NCBI GenBank assembly: GCA_024233575.1
Contig: JACKPN010000003.1
Coordinates: 179,112-243,111 of the forward strand
DNA from: Chlamydiales bacterium
Lineage (GTDB): Bacteria; Chlamydiota; Chlamydiia; Chlamydiales; Criblamydiaceae
DNA length: 64,000 nucleotides
Direction: 5' to 3'
Within the stretch, counting starts at the first letter, position 1; every line of letters begins with the position of its first letter. The notes beneath the pieces are model-generated. The model made no database searches, was not told where the DNA came from, and was given only the letters and a program-made list of their open reading frames with translations. The position numbers and the translations under genes were made by a program. Positions 9,295 to 17,990 of this stretch are shown piece by piece.

Positions 9295-9602
9295 AATTGG
9301 TATCCTTTATAAACAGAAATGATCAGGGTTTGCGGTAGGTTGATTCCGACCTTGCCTCCCCAATAAGATTCTTCATCGGTATTCATTTGCTGCCAGCTAT
9401 AACCGTTGCAAAAAGAGTGTTGAAACGAGGAGCGTGGAGTAGAGCTTTTGAAGGTGTATTGGCGGTGAGACTTGCAAGTTAGATGTTTGCGGGATTTGCA
9501 GATATGTTTGCGATTGACCGTGTGCAGGGAGGTGGGCTGTCCCTGGAGCATGACAGGAAAAAGTGATATGAGTAAGAGTAGTAAATTTTTTTTTATCGTC
9601 AT
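9291..9602 (-). pseudogene. Degraded tandem copy of the upstream lipoprotein
   Basis: A 103-residue frame with a signal-peptide-like start (MTIKKNLLLLLISLFPVMLQG), a scrambled His/Arg/Ser-rich middle, and a C-terminus (YWGGKVGINLPQTLIISVYK) that aligns with the end of the neighbouring 187-residue lipoprotein (FWGAEFGLGIPQIFVFSIYR). The intact copy has about 110 extra residues in the middle. This suggests a tandem duplicate that lost most of its barrel region by deletion or frameshift. Its ATG overlaps the upstream stop by one base (TAATG), so it may still be translated by coupling. Confidence 0.55.
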
Positions 9603-10165
9603 TAAAAACTACGACCGCGGTAAATTGAGAAAACAAAGATTTGGGGAATTCCCAGTCCAAATTCAGCGCCCCAGAAATTGTCGCCTTCCTTTTCGGGGAT
9701 GCTTCTATACCCATAACCGCAGTAGAGACCACTCATATCAAAAGGGAGACCTTGATTTGGGGGGCTTTGAAGGGAGATAGAACCTGCCATGGTAAAATAA
9801 CGATCGTAGCCTTCCGCAGGTTTTCCTAAGTTGAGCCCGAACGTTAAGTAGGAAAATTCAGGGTCATCGATAATGTGACGCACATAGCGTGAAAATACGA
9901 CGCAGCTAATTTTTTCTTCTTTCCCGTCGTGTAGTTGAAAGCGAGTACCGATTTGAATTCTTGGCATCGTATCCGCTCTAAATTCAACGTCCATATTTTC
10001 GGTGATTCCGCGAGTAAAGCTAACTTCGGCAACCGGAAAACATAAGTTAGTGTTGACGCCAAACTGACTTTCGCATTTTCCCGGAGGTACGGTATGGGCG
10101 GGATGTGCTGTGGGTCCCACGCAGGCTGTAAATAGTAAAAGAGGAATAATAAGTAGTTTTTTCAT
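9602..10165 (-). CDS. Predicted outer-membrane lipoprotein of unknown function
   Basis: A 187-residue protein starting MKKLLIIPLLLFTACVG, a signal peptide with lipobox LFTAC, so Cys15 is the likely lipidated residue. The mature part alternates short beta-like stretches ending in aromatic residues (FGVNTNLCFPVAEVSFTRG, YLTFGLNLG, GLYCGYGYRS) and finishes with an aromatic residue (GRSF), which suggests a small beta-barrel or an outer-membrane-associated fold. I recognise no named family. A degraded copy lies immediately downstream. Confidence 0.7.
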   Translation of the reverse strand: MKKLLIIPLLLFTACVGPTAHPAHTVPPGKCESQFGVNTNLCFPVAEVSFTRGITENMDVEFRADTMPRIQIGTRFQLHDGKEEKISCVVFSRYVRHIIDDPEFSYLTFGLNLGKPAEGYDRYFTMAGSISLQSPPNQGLPFDMSGLYCGYGYRSIPEKEGDNFWGAEFGLGIPQIFVFSIYRGRSF

Positions 10166-10235
10166 TTATAATCGACAATTGGTGAATAATTAATGCAAGA
10201 TTATACTGAATGTAATCTTTTACTGAAAGGTAATG

Positions 10236-11432
10236 TTAATTAGAGTAAAGAACGCCTACAACATTATTACGAAAAACACCTGTAGGGATCTTTGCCATCT
10301 CGCATTGCATGAGATGATCCTGGCCTGCACGGGACTTCAAGACAAGCCGCGCTTGCGTTTGGCTCATGGTGCTCAACCTGGCGATCTCCCCTTTCCATTC
10401 ATGGATCCCCTCTTGAACAATGGTAGGAAAGTCCTGAATAAATTTATTGGGGCTCCATCCAAGTAAACTTTTAATTTGATTATTCACAAATAGAAGTTTG
10501 CCCTCTTTCGGGGACCAGACAAAAACGGTACCGCCGCTCTCGCTGCTAAGGCTGTCGCAAAGCCTTCTTAGATCCAGAGCGTAGTTGTCGAGGGCTAGGT
10601 CGCGGAAGCGGGAATTGGGGCTGTTAAGATGGTGGGAGCTGGTGATTTTTTGGGCGATGTTGACACAGCGCTTTAAGAGGGAAACAGCTTCACCGGCGTC
10701 ATGGACGTAGGGAGGACTTGGAGGGCTTTCTTCATCTTTGTCGCTTTCAGTAAAGGTGTTATACTGTACAGCGCTTTCTTGCACGGCAAATCCGCCTTCT
10801 TTTTCGAGCGTTAAGTCGATGTCGGCAATATGCAGCAGCGTTTTGATTTCGTAAGTGAGGTCATGGATCTTGTTTTCGAGTTGCTCAACTTGACTTTGTT
10901 TGCTGTCACATTCGGCGCGCAGTTCGGAAATGGTCTCTTCAAGTTCGTTCACATGCATTTTTTCTTTTTCTAATGCCTCTTCGGCAGTGGCACGGTAGTG
11001 GTCGTAGGTTTCTTCGACTTTTTTTGCTTCGCGTTGAAAGAGGTCACGCTCTTGGGATAATTTTTGCAATTCTTCATTGCGGTAAGTGATCTCTTCAAGA
11101 AGCTGGGTGTGGGCATCGCGAAGTCCGACGATTTCTTCTTCAAGCTGAGCGAGCTCTTCACCGGAGTTTTCTTGAATGATGGGGGTGTCAGGCTGCTGCA
11201 GAGGTTCAGAAGATTCGGCTAGCTGCGGCTGCGCCGTCTCCCAATTGCGTAAAAGGACAAAAAATACGAACGTACCAGCAACCGCCAGCAGAAGGCCTAT
11301 TGTAAATAGGCTCCAGCTGATGCGCAACGGTACGATGGCAAGGCTGTATGCTACCGTGAGTACCATCGGCAGCAAATACAGCAGCATCACCGCGCCTGCC
11401 ATGGAATGGCGTGTCTGCAGTTGTTTCCACAT
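10236..11432 (-). CDS. Membrane protein with coiled coil and PAS-like domain
   Basis: A 398-residue protein. Two transmembrane helices occupy roughly residues 12-60 (GAVMLLYLLPMVLTVAYSLA and LFTIGLLLAVAGTFVFFVLL). A long Glu/Lys/Gln-rich coiled coil follows, to about 210. The last 100 residues resemble a PAS sensor domain (VFVWSPKEGKLLFVNNQIKS, then LLGWSPNKFIQDFP). There is no histidine-kinase, GGDEF or phosphatase domain, so the output is unknown. A sensory or scaffold role at the inner membrane is inference. Confidence 0.65.
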   Translation of the reverse strand: MWKQLQTRHSMAGAVMLLYLLPMVLTVAYSLAIVPLRISWSLFTIGLLLAVAGTFVFFVLLRNWETAQPQLAESSEPLQQPDTPIIQENSGEELAQLEEEIVGLRDAHTQLLEEITYRNEELQKLSQERDLFQREAKKVEETYDHYRATAEEALEKEKMHVNELEETISELRAECDSKQSQVEQLENKIHDLTYEIKTLLHIADIDLTLEKEGGFAVQESAVQYNTFTESDKDEESPPSPPYVHDAGEAVSLLKRCVNIAQKITSSHHLNSPNSRFRDLALDNYALDLRRLCDSLSSESGGTVFVWSPKEGKLLFVNNQIKSLLGWSPNKFIQDFPTIVQEGIHEWKGEIARLSTMSQTQARLVLKSRAGQDHLMQCEMAKIPTGVFRNNVVGVLYSN

Positions 11433-11521
11433 TGGCGATCTTAGAAGTAGCTACTCTATAAGCGCATTATACAGATCGCGAATTAAAGAACATAGAATGA
11501 GCTGATTTTTTTAAAAAACTA

Positions 11522-12421
11522 TTATATAATTTCTAGCTTGATGTGGATTTCGCTGACGGTTAAGTTTACGCGGCGAGGATTCCACGAGCTGTTTGGTTCG
11601 ATGCATACAAATGAGGCTCCTTTAGGATGCCACAATTGCCAGCTGTTCTCTTCGGCGTCATCATCATACGTTGTGCGTAGCTTGTAGTCGCCTGCATCAA
11701 GAATGATTTCTCCGCGAAGCGGATCGGGAAATGCATGGAAAGTGAAGTCGGTATCCTTGTCCAGCTTATAATGCATCATTTGCGTTTCACTGTCGAAGCC
11801 CCACTCTTCGGGAATTGGGTGGTTTTTTCCTTCGAAAATATACTTATTCGCAACGCGGCTGCTGACGGTTCCCGTACCGCGAGGTAAATGGTAGTAGTAG
11901 TGGATGCCGATGATTGAGTCATATTGGCCAACAACGGATAGGGTGAGCTCAAGCCCTGTAGAGGTAAGCGACACGTCGGCGTCCATCGTGAAATTTTGGC
12001 CTTCCAGGTCCTGCAGCATATGTCCATTCCACATGTCTGTGCCTTTGAGGGTAGCGCGAATGGTGCTTTCAGTTGAGATATAGGTCCATGGTGCATACCT
12101 GCCGATACCATGAGTAAAAGGGTCGAATGCACCGCCTTCTGCTCGCATGGCAGCGATATGAGGGTAAAGGCTCTCGTCGGGAACGGGAGGGATGATCTCG
12201 GGGTTGCGTTTATGGAAATGCGGGCCGATGAGCACTCCTAATCCGGCGTTGGTTTTTTGAAATTCGGCAGCCGTCGATTGGTCGAGAACTTCGATATCAC
12301 CCTTTTTGTAGCTGATCAGGGACATTCCTTTTTCAGGAAGGAATGTGGCTTCGAGAGGAACGCCGTCTTCGGTCTTGTTTCTGAGTACGATAGCGTTAGC
12401 GAGTTTGCTTTCTTGCGACAT
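11522..12421 (-). CDS. Galactose-mutarotase-like (aldose 1-epimerase superfamily) protein
   Basis: A 299-residue soluble protein with beta-sandwich character typical of the galactose-mutarotase fold: LPEKGMSLISYKKGDIEVLD near the start, GPHFHKRNP in the central region, then repeated beta strands with IHYYYHLPRG and a C-terminal VCIEPNSSWNPR. In the superfamily a His-Glu pair binds the sugar; the C-terminal Glu fits that position. The substrate is not evident. It is the last gene of an operon with the pseudouridine synthase and DUF3592-like genes, overlapping the latter by 26 bases. Confidence 0.65.
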   Translation of the reverse strand: MSQESKLANAIVLRNKTEDGVPLEATFLPEKGMSLISYKKGDIEVLDQSTAAEFQKTNAGLGVLIGPHFHKRNPEIIPPVPDESLYPHIAAMRAEGGAFDPFTHGIGRYAPWTYISTESTIRATLKGTDMWNGHMLQDLEGQNFTMDADVSLTSTGLELTLSVVGQYDSIIGIHYYYHLPRGTGTVSSRVANKYIFEGKNHPIPEEWGFDSETQMMHYKLDKDTDFTFHAFPDPLRGEIILDAGDYKLRTTYDDDAEENSWQLWHPKGASFVCIEPNSSWNPRRVNLTVSEIHIKLEII

Positions 12422-12845
12422 AGTAACCTAACCAGATGAAGTATAGTAAAAGGACCCAGAGCACTGCAGCATACAATGTCTCTTTCAAAGGAAATTTGTG
12501 TTGGAGAGCGGAAGTTTCCGGATGGTTCTCTGCGTACCAAACCTTCCATGCTTTGCTTGTTTGCATCGGGATCGCCTCTTCGGCAGCCCAGGGATTGCGA
12601 TAAAATGTAGTGTCGATAATCGTTTCGCCTTGATATTTCTTTTCGTTGACATTGAAGGAGTACTCAGCTTTCAAGGCGTAGCGTTCCTCTGCGATTTTTT
12701 CCACAGACCAGCTGTTGATGACTACGCCTGCAGTTTTATTGAACTGGATGTAGTCGATCAGCTTCTCTGCAGCGCCCCAAGAAAACCATAGGGTGATCAG
12801 TGCCATCAAGGCGATCAGCCCAAGCCACGTGCTATTGGGTTTCAT
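12396..12845 (-). CDS. DUF3592-like membrane protein
   Basis: A 149-residue protein with one helix at each end (WLGLIALMALITLWFSWGAA and TLYAAVLWVLLLYFIWLGYY) and a soluble beta-rich middle of about 85 residues (residues 38-120) lying on one side of the membrane. This two-helix sandwich is the DUF3592 pattern; no biochemical role is known to me. It overlaps the pseudouridine synthase by 14 bases upstream and the mutarotase-like gene by 26 bases downstream, so the three are probably co-translated. Confidence 0.6.
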   Translation of the reverse strand: MKPNSTWLGLIALMALITLWFSWGAAEKLIDYIQFNKTAGVVINSWSVEKIAEERYALKAEYSFNVNEKKYQGETIIDTTFYRNPWAAEEAIPMQTSKAWKVWYAENHPETSALQHKFPLKETLYAAVLWVLLLYFIWLGYYVARKQTR

Positions 12846-13734
12846 TGGCGGCAGTTCCTCTTATGTTGACGATTCGATAAAATGCTTGAGGCGCAGGCAC
12901 TTCGAAGGTCATCGGCTTTCCCGTTGTCGGATGGCGAAAACCGAGACGGTAAGCATGCAGACACAGCCGTTTTGCCGGGGTGTCGCCAGCGCCGTATTTG
13001 GTGTCGCCGGAAACAGGATGGCCGGCGCTTTGGCAATGGACGCGGATCTGATTTTTGCGCCCTGTTTCTAGCTTGAGGTCGAGCCAGGTATGTTTTTTAG
13101 ATCGCGCAACGACGGTGTAATGGGTCACGCTCAGACGTCCGCGGCGCGGATCGTTGGTCTCATGGACGTTGTAGTTGTTGTCTTCGTAGAGATAGGAACT
13201 CCACGTTCCTCTGCCTTTTTTCATCTGCCCCTCGACGATTGCGCAGTAATTGCGGTCGATATCATGTTTTTCAAATATTCTTTTTAACTCGTCTAGGGAT
13301 TTTTCGTTAAGGGCAAAAAGCATGACGCCCGAGGTCTCCTGGTCAAGACGATGCACTACGTGCACTTTTTTTGGGCGAAAGTGGCGCTTTAAGATCGCAT
13401 GAGCAGTATTTTCGGTGTCAAAATTTGTTTTTACGCTAAGTAGGCCGGCGGGTTTGTTGATAACGATCAGGTCATCATCAGCATACAAGAGCTCGATGCC
13501 GCCTTCGATAACATTGCGCTTAGCGTTTACTTCGACAAGCTGGCCTGCTTCTAGCGGGGTGTTGGCAATCTTTGAGATGGCGCCGTCGACAGCAACGCGC
13601 TCGGTTTTCAACCAGGAGCGAAGCGTCGTTCGCGAGCTGTTCGGTGACAGATGTGCCAGCGCATCGATAAGTGTCATGGAATGAGGAACATGGTATTGCA
13701 TAACTATGAATGATACGCGATCGGACATTACCAT
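12832..13734 (-). CDS. RluA-family pseudouridine synthase
   Basis: A 300-residue enzyme that isomerises uridine to pseudouridine in rRNA or tRNA. An N-terminal S4 RNA-binding domain (TLIDALAHLSPNSSRTTLRS) is followed by the catalytic domain with DLIVINKPAGLLSV and the signature VHRLDQETSGVMLFA holding the catalytic Asp. The C-terminal ETGRKNQIRVHC motif is also canonical. The target position (RluC, RluD or TruC type) cannot be chosen by eye. The start may be 13734 or the ATG at 13701; neither has a strong ribosome binding site. It heads a three-gene overlapping operon. Confidence 0.92.
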   Translation of the reverse strand: MVMSDRVSFIVMQYHVPHSMTLIDALAHLSPNSSRTTLRSWLKTERVAVDGAISKIANTPLEAGQLVEVNAKRNVIEGGIELLYADDDLIVINKPAGLLSVKTNFDTENTAHAILKRHFRPKKVHVVHRLDQETSGVMLFALNEKSLDELKRIFEKHDIDRNYCAIVEGQMKKGRGTWSSYLYEDNNYNVHETNDPRRGRLSVTHYTVVARSKKHTWLDLKLETGRKNQIRVHCQSAGHPVSGDTKYGAGDTPAKRLCLHAYRLGFRHPTTGKPMTFEVPAPQAFYRIVNIRGTAANETQ

Positions 13735-13753
13735 TCAAACACCTAATTACGAT

Positions 13754-13782
13754 TTGACCTATTATGCTTTTCCGGGTATACT
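13754..13782 (+). promoter_or_regulatory. Sigma-66/70-type promoter of rpsT
   Basis: TTGACC (13754-13759) and TATACT (13777-13782) are separated by exactly 17 bases, 42 bases before the rpsT ATG. This is the best promoter match I found in the window and it fits the primary sigma factor encoded at 6573-8240. Confidence 0.75.
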
Positions 13783-13824
13783 TGTCATACTTTTAGTATA
13801 CAAATATTTAACCTTAGAGGAAAT

Positions 13825-14112
13825 ATGGCTAAAGACTCCGGCGAAAAAAAGAAAACCAAGCGCCCTACAGCACTAAAGCGCGATATACAAAACTCGAAAA
13901 AACGTGCGGTCAATAAGTCGTTCAAATCGGAAATGCGCACTGCTATCCGCCGTTTCAACGAATCTGTTGGCACTACTGATCCGACAACTGTAAAAGAAAA
14001 ACTTAACGACGCATACAGCATGCTCGACAAAGGCGTAAAGCGTGGTATCATCAAGCTGAATACCGCAAGCCGCACCAAGTCGCGCATGGCTGCACGCGCT
14101 GCGAAAGCATAA
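13825..14112 (+). CDS. rpsT: 30S ribosomal protein S20
   Basis: A 95-residue, strongly basic protein that binds 16S rRNA early in small-subunit assembly. The Lys/Arg-rich N-terminus (KKKTKRPTALKRDIQNSKKR) and the helical C-terminus (KGVKRGIIKLNTASRTKSRM) match S20. AGAGGAAAT precedes the ATG. It has a clear promoter just upstream, and a GC-rich hairpin follows the stop. Confidence 0.96.
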   Translation: MAKDSGEKKKTKRPTALKRDIQNSKKRAVNKSFKSEMRTAIRRFNESVGTTDPTTVKEKLNDAYSMLDKGVKRGIIKLNTASRTKSRMAARAAKA

Positions 14113-14118
14113 TAAGCC

Positions 14119-14135
14119 GGCCGCATTTTGCGGCC
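14119..14135 (+). terminator. Short GC hairpin after rpsT
   Basis: GGCCGC and GCGGCC form a six-base stem around ATTTT in the 39-base gap between rpsT and the next gene. There is no good T-tract, so it may be a weak terminator or attenuator that lowers read-through into the hydrolase gene. Confidence 0.4.
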
Positions 14136-14151
14136 CCTTAGGTGGAGTGAT

Positions 14152-15777
14152 ATGCGACCGTTTACCCTATTTTTAGTTGCCTTATCTATCTTCGTTCAGC
14201 CGCTAGTTGCGGGTGACGAGCCTATCCCCGCCTTTACTATCATGGTGCCGATGCGCGACGGTACCGAACTTCCTACAGACATCTACCTGCCCGACATGCA
14301 AGCAAAGGGACTTCCTTGCATTCTCTTGCGAAGCACAGCTGGGCGCAAAGCATTTCCGTGGCGAGAATACGCCCACCTGACAAAGCTCGGATATTGCGTT
14401 GCCATCCAAGACACCAGAAGTGCTATTGACCCCGAAGGTAAAACCATACCTTTTTGGGCCGACGGCTGGGGGGTCGAGCGCGATGGTTACGATGCCGTCG
14501 AATGGCTGGCGAGTAGCATTTATACTAACGGGAAAATCGGAACGATCGGCTTTTCGCAGTCAGGGATCACGCAGCAGATGATGGCGCCGACGGCGCCGCC
14601 ATCGTTGAAATGTCAATATATTGGCGTCGCTCCGGGAAGTCTCTATCATTACGCAGTCTTCAACGGTGGACAGTTCCTCAAGGCGCAAGTGGAATCGTGG
14701 ATGGGATATTATGCGCGCGATCCCAGTCATCTCAGCTACATGCGCAACCAGCCTTACTACAATGCGTTTTGGGATGCATTCGATGCGATCAAAAGAGCCG
14801 ACCAGGTGTGCGTTCCTGCAATGCATTATAGCGGATGGTACGATATCTTCGTGCAAGGGACTATCGATAACTTCACTCAGCTGCAAGAACATGGCGGCGA
14901 CGGCGCGCGCGGAAAGCAAAAGCTGGTCATAGGGCCATGGACACACTTCTGGCCGTCAACAATGAAGCTAGGAGACTTTGAAGTGCCTGCGAACGCACAG
15001 CAGATGCCGATGGAGTATCTTCCGCAGAATTGGTTTGCTTACTATTTGAAGGGCGAGGAGAACAATATCGATGATCTTCCCTCGGTGATGTATTACACGA
15101 TGGGACCCCTCGATGGCTCGCCGTCGAAAGGGAATGTCTGGCACTCGGCAGCCTCTTGGCCGCCGCCCTCCACTCAGACTGCTTTTTATCTTACCAAGGA
15201 CATGACGCTCACAACGGACAAACAATCAACAGAGTCGGAGATCTTTGTTTACGACTACGATCCCAATGACCATGTTCCTACCCGTGGCGGACGTAATCTT
15301 TTCATTGAATCAGGACCAATGGACCAGCAGGAGATCGAAAGTCGTAGCGATGTATACGCTTTTACTTCACAACCTCTAAATCAAGATACGGAAGTCACAG
15401 GACGCCTCCACGCGAAACTTTTCATTTCTTCAACACACGCAGACACCGATGTGATCATCCGCCTCTGTGATGTCTACCCTGACGGGCGCAGCATTCTTAT
15501 ATCAGATGCTGCTGTCAGAACCGGTACCTTGAAAAAAAATAACACTCCGCAACAGGTTATTCCCTTAAACTTCGACCTTTGGTCAACAAGTCTCGTCTTT
15601 GCCAAAGGTCATCGCATTCGTCTCTCAGTTTCAAGCTCTAACTATCCGAGATACGAAAAAAATCATAATCTAGGAATTCTCACAAAACATAACGAACCTG
15701 CCGATGTCGCTACGAATGCGATCCATGTCGGCGGTACGCACGCTTCGCATTTGATGCTTCCTATCGTAGAACGCTAA
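14152..15777 (+). CDS. Secreted CocE/NonD-family alpha/beta hydrolase
   Basis: A 541-residue hydrolase of the X-Pro dipeptidyl-peptidase S15/CocE group, which cleaves esters or peptides. MRPFTLFLVALSIFVQPLVA is a signal peptide. The nucleophile elbow is IGFSQSG with Ser135, and GPWTHFWPS is the conserved GPW-x-H motif. The C-terminal 200 residues form the jelly-roll domain of the family (RLHAKLFISSTHADTDVIIR). The ATG at 14152 is chosen because AGGTGGAG precedes it. The stop is three bases before the left arm of a large inverted repeat. Substrate unknown; periplasmic or secreted location is inferred. Confidence 0.87.
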   Translation: MRPFTLFLVALSIFVQPLVAGDEPIPAFTIMVPMRDGTELPTDIYLPDMQAKGLPCILLRSTAGRKAFPWREYAHLTKLGYCVAIQDTRSAIDPEGKTIPFWADGWGVERDGYDAVEWLASSIYTNGKIGTIGFSQSGITQQMMAPTAPPSLKCQYIGVAPGSLYHYAVFNGGQFLKAQVESWMGYYARDPSHLSYMRNQPYYNAFWDAFDAIKRADQVCVPAMHYSGWYDIFVQGTIDNFTQLQEHGGDGARGKQKLVIGPWTHFWPSTMKLGDFEVPANAQQMPMEYLPQNWFAYYLKGEENNIDDLPSVMYYTMGPLDGSPSKGNVWHSAASWPPPSTQTAFYLTKDMTLTTDKQSTESEIFVYDYDPNDHVPTRGGRNLFIESGPMDQQEIESRSDVYAFTSQPLNQDTEVTGRLHAKLFISSTHADTDVIIRLCDVYPDGRSILISDAAVRTGTLKKNNTPQQVIPLNFDLWSTSLVFAKGHRIRLSVSSSNYPRYEKNHNLGILTKHNEPADVATNAIHVGGTHASHLMLPIVER

Positions 15778-15780
15778 TAT

Positions 15781-15952
15781 GCGAGGGGCTGCGCGCCCCT
15801 CGCGCTCCCGCGGCAAGGGAGCAGGGCCCCCTTGCATCCCCGATTTGGTTGCGCGGGAGAGGGGTGGTGTGGGTGTGCTTGCAGGTCGGTGGTTTGTCTG
15901 CTGCTGCGCAGCAAACAAACCGGACGCAGCGAGGTTGTCTACGACAACCTCG
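15781..15952. repeat. Left arm of a 172-bp inverted repeat
   Basis: Matches the reverse complement of 17098-17268, identical over roughly the first 80 bases and with scattered differences after. The arm is GC-rich and self-folding: GCGAGGGGC/GCCCCTCGC at the outer end, GCAAGGG/CCCCTTGC, TGCTGCGCAGCA, and a terminal hairpin GAGGTTGTC-tac-GACAACCTC. It begins three bases after the hydrolase stop and ends four bases before the transferase stop. Confidence 0.92.
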
Positions 15953-15956
15953 GAGA

Positions 15957-17081
15957 TCAGTCGGTCTTTTCTATGGGACGCTTGGCATGCCACTTGGGCT
16001 CGGTAGCACAGGCAGTAAGGATGTTGTCGCGGATGGTTGAGAAAGGAAGAGAAGCGCCGAAGGTATAGGTGTACATTTGTTCGCGGACGGAGGAAAAACG
16101 CTCGGCGTCGGTGGATAGGTTGGCTTCCATATGAGTGTAAATGTTGCTGTATTGATCGGGAACGATGGGGATGCCGCAGAGGTATAGCAAGGCACGGCGG
16201 TCCATCTTCGGGTTACGCTGTTCTTTGTTTAGAAAGAACATGGGGCGGTTGAAAACAAGATAGTCGTAACCGATCGACGACATGTCTCCGATATAGATAT
16301 CGCTGTGCTTCAATAACGGATAGATAACGGGGAAGTTGGAAACAAAAGTGATGTTGTTACGACCTTCATATTTGCCGGTGATCTGATAGTAGCGGACGGT
16401 ATCGTCTTCTTCAAGACGAGGGTGCAGCTTGACGATGAGATTGTAGTTGTCAGGGAGGTTGGCGAGAATGGCATCGGCGCCGTCGAAGAATGAAGTAGAC
16501 TCTTCGATATCCAGCCATGTAGGAGCGTAGATGATGGTGGTCTGCTGTTTGGCAAAACGTGACAGTACCTCCTCATTGACAAGGTTGTCGAAATACTCCT
16601 CATGCATCTTGTAGTAGGTGTAGCGGTAGTTGCCGCAGATTACGTAACTTTGCAGTTCCTGCAAATAGCCTTCACTGGCGATCAAATCCAGCATATTCTG
16701 TCCGTAGATCAGTGTGATATCTTCCCTTGCCGATTTCAGAAGGTAGTAGCCCTTGTCGGAGAAGCCGTGGGGGACGTGGACATTACGTACTCTTTTCCCA
16801 TACCTCTTCTCTAGAGGAGCGAATTTCTCTTTCAGTACATCACGATCCCAGAGGTCGGACATGAAAAAAGTATTGTAGTTAGCGATGAGGTATTCCGGGG
16901 AGAAGTCGGCGAAGTCGATACTTATTGTTGTAATATCGGGATAATAGCGTTTGCAAGCTTCCTCCTCATCGGGATCGACAAATAGCATCGGCACATCCAT
17001 CATCACGCTGATTGGCGCTAGATGGTCAGCATAGTGCATTTGTTGTAGGAGGTTGACAGCCACTCCTTGAAATTCTCTCAT
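15957..17081 (-). CDS. CDP-glycerol glycerophosphotransferase-like protein (copy 1)
   Basis: A 374-residue protein of the TagB/TagF glycosyl/glycerophosphotransferase group (GT-B fold), which transfers polyol-phosphate from a CDP-activated donor. Supporting motifs are TTIIYAPTWLDIEES, LIVKLHPRLEEDD, and SDIYIGDMSSIGYDYLVFNRP, the family's conserved C-terminal donor-binding block. The start MREFQGVAVNLLQQ at 17081 follows GGAGGA and matches the start of copy 2 (17971-19014), to which it is clearly paralogous. The frame remains open upstream through the repeat arm, but that part is not protein-like. The gene is enclosed by inverted repeats. Teichoic-acid-type polymers are not expected in chlamydiae, so decoration of a surface glycan or lipid is inference. 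Confidence 0.82.
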   Translation of the reverse strand: MREFQGVAVNLLQQMHYADHLAPISVMMDVPMLFVDPDEEEACKRYYPDITTISIDFADFSPEYLIANYNTFFMSDLWDRDVLKEKFAPLEKRYGKRVRNVHVPHGFSDKGYYLLKSAREDITLIYGQNMLDLIASEGYLQELQSYVICGNYRYTYYKMHEEYFDNLVNEEVLSRFAKQQTTIIYAPTWLDIEESTSFFDGADAILANLPDNYNLIVKLHPRLEEDDTVRYYQITGKYEGRNNITFVSNFPVIYPLLKHSDIYIGDMSSIGYDYLVFNRPMFFLNKEQRNPKMDRRALLYLCGIPIVPDQYSNIYTHMEANLSTDAERFSSVREQMYTYTFGASLPFSTIRDNILTACATEPKWHAKRPIEKTD

Positions 17082-17097
17082 CATTCCTCCGTAGTTT

Positions 17098-17268
17098 CGC
17101 GGTTGTCTTTGACAACCGCGATGCGTCCGGTTTGTTTGCTGCGTAGCAGCAGACAAACCACCGACCTCAAGCAATCCCACACCATCCCTCTCCCGCGCAA
17201 CCAAATCGGGGATGCAAGGGGGCCCTGCTCCCTTGCCGCGGGAGCGCGAGGGGCGCGCAGCCCCTCGC
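17098..17268. repeat. Right arm of the inverted repeat
   Basis: Inverted copy of 15781-15952. Its inner hairpin is CGCGGTTGTC-aaa-GACAACCGCG. Compared with the left arm an A-T pair became C-G on both sides of the stem, a compensatory change that keeps the pairing. On the minus strand this hairpin sits just before the ribosome binding site of the transferase gene, so it would be in that transcript's leader if transcription starts within or beyond the arm. Confidence 0.92.
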
Positions 17269-17309
17269 TTAAATTTGACAGAAAACGCAAAAACTCGCAA
17301 GGTAAGTAC

Positions 17310-17990
17310 ATGAAAGCGATCATTTTAGCAGCAGGAATGGGCAGCCGGCTAGGGAATGGCGACACCCCTAAGCCGATGACTTTGCTTAGCAATGGCAAGA
17401 GCATATTACAGCAGCAATTGGAAAACTTAAGTGCTTATGTAAATGAGATTGTTGTTGTTGTTGGTTATCGTAAGGAGTTGATAGAGGAGGCATATCCTCA
17501 TCTAGTGTATGTAGAAAATCCGCAGTTTGCTGAAGAAAATACGAGTAAAAGCTTGTTGCGAGCGTTGGAAAAGGTACAGGGCGATGTGATGTGGCTTAAT
17601 GGCGATGTTGTTTTTCGTTCTGAAATACTGAAGAAAGTCGTTTCTTGCGACGGCAGTGGAATGGTCGTCAATGTCGGGCAGGTTGGAGATGAGGAAGTCA
17701 AGTACCGTACAGATGAACGAGGATTGATTGTCGAGGTCTCTAAACGGGTGAGAGAGGCTGAGGGGGAAGCTTTGGGAATCAATATCTTCCGATCCGGTGA
17801 TCTGGACTGTTTGCGTGAGGCATTGAGTGAGTGCTCTGCTGGTGATTATTTTGAAAAAGGCGTACAGAGCTGTATCGATCGTGGTGTTGCTGTTACTGCG
17901 TTGGAAGTCGGACTGGATGAGTGTTGCGAAGTCGACTTCCCTGAAGACCTTGAGCGTGCTAACGCTCTAATCAGTCAGTGGGTGTCATAA
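17310..17990 (+). CDS. Sugar/choline-phosphate nucleotidyltransferase-like protein
   Basis: A 226-residue NTP transferase starting MKAIILAAGMGSRLG, the nucleotide-binding loop, followed by TPKPMTLLSNGKSILQQQLE with the conserved Pro-Lys. WLNGDVVF holds the metal-binding Asp. The length and the single domain fit LicC-like cytidylyltransferases and related short enzymes that make CDP-choline, CDP-glycerol or NDP-sugars. Lying between two CDP-glycerol transferase-like genes, it probably makes their CDP-donor, but the nucleotide and alcohol are not proved. AAGG precedes the ATG at 17310. Its 3' end overlaps the convergent copy 2 gene by 20 bases. Confidence 0.8.
   Translation: MKAIILAAGMGSRLGNGDTPKPMTLLSNGKSILQQQLENLSAYVNEIVVVVGYRKELIEEAYPHLVYVENPQFAEENTSKSLLRALEKVQGDVMWLNGDVVFRSEILKKVVSCDGSGMVVNVGQVGDEEVKYRTDERGLIVEVSKRVREAEGEALGINIFRSGDLDCLREALSECSAGDYFEKGVQSCIDRGVAVTALEVGLDECCEVDFPEDLERANALISQWVS

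Noticed and set aside
15778..16068. Several short frames within the inverted-repeat arm with Arg/Gly/Pro-rich translations
   Set aside because: They are products of the GC-rich hairpin repeat in different frames, with no ribosome binding site.
17067..17309. An 81-codon N-terminal extension of the nucleotidyltransferase
   Set aside because: It runs through the right repeat arm, and the family start MKAIILAAG with a ribosome binding site is at 17310.
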